This document shows, one piece after another, positions 56,930 to 64,000 of a stretch of DNA of 64,000 bases. The stretch is taken from assembly GCF_029784135.1 (NCBI RefSeq), contig NC_073746.1, positions 106,678,161 to 106,742,160 of the forward strand, read 5' to 3'. Origin of the DNA: Toxorhynchites rutilus septentrionalis. Its lineage: Eukaryota; Arthropoda; Insecta; Diptera; Culicidae. Position 1 is the first letter of the stretch, and each line of letters begins with the position of its first letter. The notes below the pieces were generated by a model. The model was not told the origin of the DNA. It ran no database searches and saw only the letters and a program-made list of their open reading frames with translations. A program made the position numbers and the translations under genes.

Positions 56930-57205
56930 TGAGCGCCGAACCGAAGGTGCTCTGTTCTTGATGCGGGTTTTCTGATTGTCGTGAGCAGCTTTGCAAGCCA
57001 ACTCGAGCACTCCGACGGCCGAAACTCTATAATCGCTGTTAGGTATACTGGTGCTCCGGCACCAATCCGTTCGGCCTAGTTACCCTTGCGGAGCAAACAG
57101 TGAATGCGACCAACAGGGAACTGGAGACTTGCACGGTTCGAGTGAGACTTTGCCTTTCCCTTAACTTGTCCTCCTTTGTTACGTCCACGATGCCGATGCC
57201 GTACA
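56930..57205 (-). pseudogene. Histone H2A pseudogene, unit 1
   Basis: The minus-strand frame reads [20 protein letters not shown], then HCLLRKGN, a stop in place of the usual Tyr, and AERIGAGAPVYLTAIIE. This is the N-terminal tail, alpha-1 and alpha-2 of histone H2A almost unchanged. The start region is damaged (aligned position near 57205 lacks ATG). After ~57000 the frame shifts through a region equivalent to the AARDNKKTRI segment. It is the clearest H2A match in the window. It is inactive because of the internal stop and indels. Confidence 0.9.
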
Positions 57206-57382
57206 ACCACACGGGTTTATGGTTTGAAAGAAAATAAGATATTTTTTTTGGGGTCCGCGTGTTTTATACTCTAGCGGTACACACTCACAGGATAGAGACA
57301 AATCGGCAGACTCAGCCAGAGGGGCGAGTCCAACGAGACGAACGAATGAGCGTTAAAAGGGAGCGATGGCAAAAAAATACAT

Positions 57383-57434
57383 AGAGGCGAATGAACTGCA
57401 AAGTTTAAAGCCTCTTAAAAACAAAGAAAGAAAG
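57383..57434 (+). mobile_element. Ultra-short LINE 3'-end insertion
   Basis: A 52-bp insertion with a perfect 10-bp target duplication AAAAATACAT (57373-57382 and 57435-57444). It comprises only AGAGGCGAATGAACTGC, a loop, the pairing GCCTCT and an A-rich tail with AAAG repeats. It starts at the same base as the independent insertion at 35512. Confidence 0.85.
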
Positions 57435-57490
57435 AAAAATACATTCATTACGATTTGTTCGCTCGTTGGATTCACATGCAGGCTAAAAAG

Positions 57491-57506
57491 GGTCCTTTTC
57501 AGGATC
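57491..57506 (+). terminator. Histone-type 3' stem-loop on the plus strand
   Basis: GGTCCT TTTC AGGATC, six pairs including one G-T wobble, followed by ACAAAA. It is oriented opposite to the two H2A relics, as expected if a divergently transcribed histone neighbour had been captured with H2A. No plus-strand histone coding sequence is recognised upstream. Confidence 0.6.
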
Positions 57507-58081
57507 ACAAAATTATCTTCAATCTAAAGAGTTTATTGTTTTGTTATCACTCGATATCCCCATCTTGTTCGGCTAAACCTTGCTGTTTAGCGATTGCATT
57601 TGCCACTCGCCACAGCTTTCACAGTTGGAAAATTTCTTCCCATCCAGCTTGTAACATATTTTACAGTAAATTACATTCAATGGCACGTCGCATTACCACC
57701 ACTCAGTATCGGATTGGAGGTAATTTTAACCTGTAATTGAACATTTGCGATGACAGCGGTACAGTGTCGACTTTCAATGTGGGGTCATAATTTGGACCCC
57801 GAACTATATGTTTACAAAAATGTCCAACTAAATATGTCGCATTACATGTCCGTCCAATTAGCTAAATGTCGAGATAAGTGTAAATTACTGTACTTTAAAT
57901 CTAGAAGCAATTTAAAAATTGGTGAAAATCAATAAGCTCAGAACAACTGCCAAATTCACATACTCATCATATCCTGTCAAACAAATTATGAAAAAATCAA
58001 TTTGTGTTTTATTATTATTTTGGATATTGTTTTAGAAAGCATTGAACTGTATTTCCTAAACTCTTTTTTGGAAGGTTTAAT

Positions 58082-58097
58082 GGCCCTGAAAAGCGCC
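58082..58097 (-). terminator. Histone-type 3' stem-loop
   Basis: Same sequence as 7795-7810 (GGCGCT TTTC AGGGCC on the minus strand), about 440 bp downstream of the H2A start at 58540. Confidence 0.75.
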
Positions 58098-58540
58098 TTG
58101 TTTTAAGGAATGGTTCCAATTTAGAAAACTTAGTACTCGTGGTTTTGAAAAAAACCATTTCGAACGCCCTCGATGCCGCCTTGTTCTGGATTTGCCACCA
58201 AAGCAGTGTGTATAAAGAACAAACTTTTTTCTTCTGCCACCTGATGCCGTTTTGCGATTGCGTTTGCCACTCGCCACTCGCTGCAACTGCCTGTTGTCTT
58301 GATGTCCACCGAACCGAATGTGTTCTGTTCCGAATGCGGGTTTTCTTATCGTCGCGAGCAGCTTTACCAGCTAACTCGATCACTTCGGCGGCCGAAACTA
58401 TATAACGCCGGCTAGGTGGACTGATGCACTGGTACTAACGCGCTCGGCCTAGCTACCCTTGCGGGGAACTCCAGATCAACACGGTTCGAGCGGGATTTTG
58501 CCTTTCCCTTCACTTTTCCTCCTTTACCATGTCCAGACAT
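58098..58540 (-). pseudogene. Histone H2A pseudogene, unit 2
   Basis: ATG at 58540 opens MSGHGKGGKVKGKAKSRSNR. After frame breaks, the frame at 58015-58383 begins with IELAGKAARDDKKTRI, the alpha-3 region. It is nearly identical to the relic at 7811-8253, including its 5' UTR and TATA-like sequence, so both were copied together inside the element after the gene had already decayed. It cannot encode a histone. Confidence 0.88.
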
Positions 58541-59062
58541 GGCTGCTTGGGTTGGTTTGTTGATGTGTTGTGATGCGAACCGATGTGGTGTACGGTTTGA
58601 ATGAGAATGATCGTTACGGCAGCGGAGCGGGGATTTTTAAGTTGACTGGCTGGCTCGAGAATTACGCATGTGTGAGACTGCGACCAATGTTTCGTTCATT
58701 TTTTTCTTTTTCCTTTCCAATCGTGGTTCATTCTATTTCGCTGCTGCTCTGGTTGCCCGTTTTGGTCGGTTCGATTTGAGGAGCACAAAATGGACCAATC
58801 AAAAATAGGCACATAGTGCATTTTGACAATGCTTGATATTTCACAATTATTCAATTATTTATCTCAAGAAAAATGAAATCTTATTCATTATGATAGATGC
58901 GTAGATATATTTCCTATCAATTGATGCAAAAACCTTTGCGATCTATTGAGAAATGCTCGAGTTATAAGCGTTCCAAATCTTGCATTTTTTCCTACTTGTT
59001 CAGTGCCTAGATTTCCATTTCACCCCCTATATCTTCCGGTTAGACGTAGTCCTACGTCAAAA

Positions 59063-59160
59063 TAATAACATACCAATATACTAATATACCAATATACCAA
59101 TATACCAATATTCCAATATATCAATATACGAATATACCAATATATCAATATACCAATTGT
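59063..59160. repeat. ATACCAATAT minisatellite
   Basis: About nine units of a 10-bp motif (AATATACCAAT and variants) directly adjoin the 5' end of the GACGTAG element. Confidence 0.85.
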
Positions 59161-60062
59161 TCCGATAATGCGTGCTACTACCCTACTCAGAGAGAATTAG
59201 AAGCCACGCGCTATGGAGAAAACCCAATAGCGAAGGAGTACCGTTATAATCAGCCAAGGCAAAATTTCTAAATTCTATAGGCAGCAAGTTGGAAGGTGAT
59301 TCGTTTGAAGCTAAGAGATGATCGTTCAGTGCCATGTGACGAAACGTCTGTCGTACGAAGAAGTTACTGTTAGTGGATTTGATATTATTTAGTTGTTGAT
59401 ATGAAACCGTTTTAAAAATTTTGCAGCGTTCAACTGTCAAAATTTTACATAAAATCATTTGTTTCCATGAAACTTCTCCATAACCGATTCAACATAAATA
59501 AATCTTTGAGTAAGGGTGGCAGGGTCATTTGGCCGAGTTTTTCAATTATCCACAACTATTAATGAAATGTAGAGTAATGCGGGGCACCTAACTGTTGTCG
59601 TCCAATAAATCTTGAAATAAAAGCAAATAAAATTCCGTTTGCTAACCAAATTGTAACTATACAAATTACCTTCGAAACATGGTACAAGCTTTTCTCGAGT
59701 TGTGATTGTAATTGGACAAATACCTATTTTAATACAAAAAGACAAATGCTTTGGGGCAAAGATGCGCACTGTACGGGGCAAAAGTGCACACATATTGAAT
59801 TGAACTTCTGAGATAACTTATACCAAAAATAATTGCTTTGTCATCAGAAGCGGGAGAAGCATCATTATTAGAGAGTGTGGGCACCGTCCAGTAGGCAAGA
59901 GGGGGGTATTCTTTGGTTTTTATGGGACGAGAAGAGTGGGCATACCACGTGGAAATTTTTGGGAGGGAGGAGACTGACAATATAAGATATCCGAAAATGT
60001 CCAACATTTGAAACAGAATTCGTTTTTATCAAAAAATTAGCAGACCCAGCGAAGATTGTTTC
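59161..60062. other. Unannotated sequence
   Basis: A minus-strand open frame at 59183-59458 has a coding-like composition (MALNDHLLASNESPSNLLPI) but no recognised family. A diverged Helitron-end-like sequence (TTCGCTGGGTCTGCTAAT on the minus strand) lies at about 60034-60060. Confidence 0.3.
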
Positions 60063-60072
60063 ACCCACAATT

Positions 60073-60558
60073 TTTTTTTTTATCCCATTTATTTATTTGA
60101 GGCTCATTAGCATTTTAGCTGTAACAGAGCCGAATTTTAATCGTGTACATGTCACATGATTATCATATCTATAATTAGCACATTACACACAGTTGCCATT
60201 CGCCAGTATTCCTTCTATACCATTACATATGGTACATTCACACAATAGCCATTTAGGCGTAAGAGTTTTCTATCTGTTCTTCCATTATCCAGTTAGACCG
60301 GACAGCGGAGACAGTTGATTGATCATTGTTGAGTTATTTATAGAACAGCAGCCCGATGTGTCTTGCAGAGCAGAGCAGTTGTATGGATGAATCGATCTTA
60401 TTTCGACCGTGGATCGATCTCCATAGCTGATGATTGTTGCGTGGACGTAGCTATTCTGTAACAACACAAAGATGGTCAATGAGGGCCCTGAGTTTTGAAC
60501 TCACGATCGATCGCTTACTAAGCGAACGCGCAACCATTGTGGCTACGGAGACCCCCTG
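60073..60558 (-). mobile_element. tRNA-derived SINE, full length
   Basis: The most complete of the three copies. The minus strand runs from GGGGTCTCCGTAGCCAC through an anticodon-arm-like hairpin and a B-box-like GAGTTCAAAACTC to GTAACAGCTAAAATGC, AATAAATAAATGGGATA and an A-run. The target duplication ACCCACAATT is at 60063-60072 and 60559-60568. Confidence 0.9.
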
Positions 60559-60915
60559 ACCCACAATTGATATAAATCATTTCGAATACTCAAGTTCCCA
60601 CAGAAATTATTGTTGTGTACGTAATCTATACTCGCGGTATATAATTTCTTTTTTGACATATAAACCTGATGCAGACTAAGACGCATCAACCCTGATACTG
60701 ACTGTTTAAATCCGTTGCTCCGTTCTTTAGTTAAATCGTGAGGAACGGACACCAACTCATTTTTATTTATATAGATCAAGTTCATAAATACATAGTTACC
60801 TCCACTTGATTTATTTAAAACTCATTGTTGAAAAAAACAATGTTTATTTGAAATTCATTGTGAAAACATGAAAATAAACGAAACATTGCATGCATGGTGA
60901 AAAAAAACATGTTTT

Positions 60916-61134
60916 TGAATCTCAGTCAAATTTACGTATTAATTTTGTGGACGTGAAACCATCAATGGTGCTCATGTGCAGAACAAATAGTACCAGAAAC
61001 GTTTCGATTTTCACATTGCCTCTAGGAAAACGATTCCTTTATTGCGATCTTTCATTCTTTCAATTCATCAATCAAAGACTTGACAATAATGATGTATAAT
61101 TCATTCATCAATACTTGCCACTGGAGGAGAAATC
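60916..61134 (-). repeat. Inverted duplicate of 62664-62885
   Basis: About 220 bp nearly identical (roughly eight differences) to 62664-62885 in opposite orientation. On the minus strand it directly continues the pogo-like fragment ending ...SPPVASIDE. Confidence 0.85.
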
Positions 61135-61610
61135 TGGAAAAAAATCGACGCTTTTCCTTGGAGCGCTGTTGCTTCGTTGTGCTGTTGTGGCGTTCGAAGA
61201 GACAGTCGATGGGTCCTCATGAAGCTAGAGTCCCAATCTCTTCTTAACAGTTTTGCAACTTGGTTGAATTCGTGCTGGATGTTGTTGACTTCCACAGACG
61301 TCGTAAATCTTTGAGAGTCATACCATCTTTGCTTTGTCCAGTGCCCTGCAGTGGTCCGCCAGATCCTCTGACTGCTCACTCGTAAATACCTATCTGAACC
61401 GCCCTAGGTGCTCGCTGACACATCCCAGCAGAAGTAGAAATGTCAATAAAAGAAGATTAAAACCAAAAATCACTCTCTGATATGAGCCTCTTCCTCAGAG
61501 CTGATTTGGAAATACCGAGGTTTGCCGCAATCCGACGCCTCGAGACTCCCTCCCGAAGCCTCTGTCGGGCCATTTGAGCATTTCTGGAGTGCATTTCTTC
61601 AAATCAGTTT
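61101..61610 (-). pseudogene. pogo-like transposase N-terminal fragment (CENP-B type HTH)
   Basis: Near 61485-61600 the minus strand reads RQRLREGVSRRRIAANLGIS and KSALRKRL, a psq-type helix-turn-helix. After an interval, frames at 61101-61379 read EDLADHCRALDKAKM, GMTLKDLRRL-like sequence and RRDWDSSFMRTHRLSLRTPQ, the CENP-B/Tigger second HTH with its GRDW...F..RH..LS pattern. The DDE catalytic domain is absent and several frameshifts separate the pieces. It could be a transposon remnant or a decayed domesticated CENP-B-like gene. Confidence 0.6.
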
Positions 61611-62069
61611 TCTTCTTGTGGGTCCCGTTAAAAATTTGATGATAACATTTTATAACATTTTTTCAGAGCATAACGCTAATGCGAACTTTTACCCCACAAG
61701 CAATTTTTGAACTATTCGAATTTTTAAAAAAAGCTCTTGAACTTTTTCACAAAAACGAATACGCATTATCATCTACTATAGATTGAAGGTTTCCTTGACA
61801 GTGTAGTTTCGAACTTTCTAGTTATTTTGGGTAAATAAATCGTCTTCTCCAAAACTGAAAAAATTAGATCAAATCGCAAAACTCTTTTTACCTCATAACT
61901 TTTTGCCACTTTCATGAAATGTTTATCTTGTTTATATGTGTGAGCTGCTTGTGTAATAATGTATCAAACGAATACACTGTTGTAGAATTTTTATGCTCGT
62001 TTACTTGAAAAGGGCCAATGCGCACCTTTTCCCCGCACTACTCTACTGATGTGGTAACCTCATGACGGC
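61611..62069. other. Unannotated sequence
   Basis: A/T-rich and without a convincing feature. Confidence 0.4.
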
Positions 62070-62523
62070 AGACGCATAGGTCATACAAATGAAACACAAA
62101 GCTTCTAAGGCAAATGGAGCCAAACTTGGCATGTGAAGATTTTAGGGGACAAGAAAAGTTTATATGGTGAATAGACACTCCATAGGGGCATAGGGGGAGG
62201 GGGTCTGTCTTTATTCTATCATATTTTCTGTATAAAACATTTATTCCATGTAACGGAGAAACATGTTATTTACAAGTGTTTGAAAAATCTTGAACGAGAA
62301 TTGTGTCTGAAAATAATCTGATATTATAATGATGAGTTTTGGTAGGAGTACTAGGAATTTTATAGTAAAAGGCAAATTCAACGGGGTCGATTAGAAGATC
62401 AATCAATGAACAGTTCTGCGATTGCACTCATGAACTTGCGCTTAGTAAGAAAACGTGAATGTTTGAAGGTATTGATAACAAAAATCAAATTTTGGGCGGG
62501 ACGAAGTTTGCCGGGTTTGCTAG
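62070..62523 (+). mobile_element. Helitron-like 3' portion
   Basis: One tandem-unit fragment (CATACAAATGAAACACAAAG, CATGTGAAGATTTTAGGG) is followed by unique sequence and the terminus TTTTGGGCGGGACGAAGTTT ... CTAG at 62520-62523 and T. The order is the same as at 14879-16017. Confidence 0.6.
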
Positions 62524-62663
62524 TAGTATATGAAATAATGAACAGAACACAAATGATTAAATTTTCGATGATACACTGCGAATCCCATATCTGTTGTCAT
62601 AAAATGGAGTTTAGTATAAATCTGACACTTTGCAGTCAAAATTTGCACCTTATAAAATACGAG

Positions 62664-62885
62664 GATTTCTCCTCCAGTGGCAAGTATTGATGAATGAATT
62701 ATCTATCATTATTGTCAAGTCTTTGATTGATGAATTGAAAGGATGAAAGATCGCAGTAAAGGAATCGTTTTCCTAGAGGCAATGTGGAAATCGCAACGTT
62801 TCTGGTACTACTTGTTCTGCACATGAGCACCATTGATGGTTTCACGTCCACAAAATTAATACGTAAATTTGACTGAGCTTCAAAT
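62664..62885 (+). repeat. Inverted duplicate of 60916-61134
   Basis: See the partner entry. It contains TCTCCTCCAGTGGCAAG at its left edge, sequence that in the partner encodes the end of the pogo-like fragment. Confidence 0.85.
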
Positions 62886-63074
62886 TTTCAGAAGGCTCAA
62901 TAGCTTCTCCCCTTTTCTCTACCGACAATAATAGTCGATGTTAACTCGGGGTCTTTTCCATCCCAAGCTGGACAGTTCCCACCATCCATGCCGCCCTGGC
63001 CACAGCCGAACTTTCCCCGTTTCGTAAGCCCAAAATCCATTGTTATCCGTTGTTATTAGATGTGTGTGCTGAAA

Positions 63075-63383
63075 TCACACAATCCAGAACGATGCAACGT
63101 TTCGATACTTGACTGTGGTGATCAGAGCAAAAGTAAATCCCAATGCTTCTCTCCGTGCCGCTTCCGATCTGAGTGAAGTGAATATTACCTGGTCGGATAC
63201 AAAATGACCCATCGTTTGCTTATTGCAATTGCAGGCAGAACCTTCTGCAGCCTGTACTGCAGACTGCAGCTGGCGTAGCTGAGAATACCGGTCAGTGGAA
63301 CGACTGTGAAGAGGGCTCATCACGTAGCCACTTATCGCACTGAGCGCAATCATTTGACCTCGGAAAGATAGATCCGATACCAT
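63075..63383 (-). CDS. Unidentified open frame, 102 codons
   Basis: The minus-strand frame (MVSDLSFRGQMIALSAISGY ... ALGFTFALITTVKYRNVASF) has balanced composition and relatively high G/C for the region, so it may be an exon or an old transposon fragment. I recognise no domain. The Met is simply the first in the frame. Plausible but unproven. Confidence 0.25.
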   Translation of the reverse strand: MVSDLSFRGQMIALSAISGYVMSPLHSRSTDRYSQLRQLQSAVQAAEGSACNCNKQTMGHFVSDQVIFTSLRSEAARREALGFTFALITTVKYRNVASFWIV

Positions 63384-63729
63384 TTAGCTCCATGAATTGG
63401 AATTCAAATACCATGTATCGCTTCTGCACCCGTCATTGGACTTCAATATGTGGATTCGGACATGAGTGGGCTAGGAATGATAGGAATGTAAATTTCCAGC
63501 AAGAGTTTATTGATGATTGGATAGGAGATCAATGCATCAGAAAAAAAATTATATAAAATGGCAATTTAAATGCCTTCATATATTTAGGACACTTCCAAAA
63601 TAATGAATAACACCGCTCATATAATGGTGATGACAAATAGGATTGAAGCACAAATAGGAACCGTGAAGCCAATCTATTTCCCAACCATGACATGGTCACA
63701 GGAAAAAGGCGAATACAACAGTAACTAAC

Positions 63730-63860
63730 CATTTTCTCCCGCCATCAATGCTGGGAAGAGGCTTTCGATTTTATGGCAGAGATCCACGGCCGCACCGACA
63801 ACAATAGAAACCCTTGAAGCACCAATAAAGGCAACCGGCCCTCCAGGAAAAATCTTTTTC
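63730..63860 (-). CDS. Possible exon at the window edge
   Basis: On the minus strand one frame reads GPVAFIGASRVSIVVGAAVD and LCHKIESLFPALMAGENG, ending at a donor-like G|GTTAGT (63730). A good acceptor (CTCTTCCAG) lies further upstream near 63929, but it leads into another frame, so exon borders are uncertain. No family is recognised. Confidence 0.22.
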
Positions 63861-64000
63861 TTGTAATTTATTTAATGGAGGAGCCCCATTATCGGGAACG
63901 GTTCGCCCACCCTGGAAGAGAACCCATTCATGCAACTTCAAACATGATTTGCGGTACTGGAAATCTGCCCATCGAAATGAGATCACGTTTTTAATCAACG

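Larger units (their letters stand above)
51973..59062 (-). mobile_element. GACGTAG-family element with duplicated H2A cargo and a LINE
   Basis: The minus-strand 5' end is the palindrome at 59043-59058. The 3' end is the GTCCTACGTC complement near 52011 and the hairpin complementary to 51985-52005. After removing the LINE (52266-56819) it resembles 7021-8775, but with an extra H2A-bearing unit: relics at 56930-57205 and 58098-58540. The block TTGTTATCACTCGATAT ... CACAGTTGGAAAATTTC occurs twice (52185 and 57540), showing tandem duplication of the cargo. Confidence 0.78.

Overview
The window is eukaryotic and looks like repeat-dense insect DNA, most likely from a culicine mosquito. The evidence is the mix of elements: a DD37E (ITmD37E-type) element, a family first described from mosquitoes, Juan/Jockey-like, I-like and R1-like LINEs, tRNA-derived SINEs, Ty3/gypsy remnants and very many MITEs. 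I see no operon, rRNA, tRNA gene or CRISPR array, and no complete host gene. The only host-gene candidates are one exon-like block (9.82-9.94 kb, minus strand) and weaker coding-looking stretches at 25.6 kb and 63.1-63.9 kb. The window is probably intergenic or a long intron.

Layout. 0.1-1.9 kb: gypsy pol remnant broken by a TAA-flanked MITE, next to a deleted mariner. 2.05-2.8 kb: foldback element. 3-9 kb: a cassette of members of one dispersed family, called here the GACGTAG family, containing a 710-bp tandem repeat and, in the minus-strand member at 7.0-8.8 kb, a histone H2A relic. 12.2-13.4 kb: decayed IS630/Tc1/mariner transposase. 13.8-16.0 kb: tRNA-SINE, long TA array and a Helitron-like element with tandem repeats. 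21.3-22.3 kb: DD37E element. 22.7-25.6 kb: two GACGTAG members. 27-30 kb: tandem repeats and gypsy debris. 30-35.6 kb: a GACGTAG member carrying a hAT-type MITE, then a large palindrome into which a SINE, another member and a tiny LINE tail have inserted. 36.9-45.5 kb: a member split by a full-length 6.4-kb I-like LINE with a 12-bp target duplication. 47.8-51.6 kb: nested Helitron/GACGTAG/Juan-like LINE, then an R1-like LINE fragment. 52-59 kb: a large member carrying two H2A relics, split by a LINE with an intact 1211-aa ORF2. 60-62.7 kb: SINE, pogo-like fragment, inverted duplication and Helitron tail.

The main discovery candidate is the GACGTAG family. Its 5' end carries the palindrome GACGTAGGACTACGTC. 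Its 3' end carries the inverted match GTCCTACGTC followed by a 9-bp-stem, 3-nt-loop hairpin whose stem changes sequence between copies while staying paired. Members insert in T/A-rich sites without a long target duplication and carry internal tandem repeats. This architecture resembles non-autonomous Helentrons (HINE/DINE-1-like rolling-circle elements). Several members carry Pol II promoter-like modules, histone-type 3' stem-loops and recognisable H2A coding sequence, so the family appears to have captured and tandemly amplified a replication-dependent histone gene. The class assignment is inference; the termini, hairpins and H2A similarity are read from the sequence.
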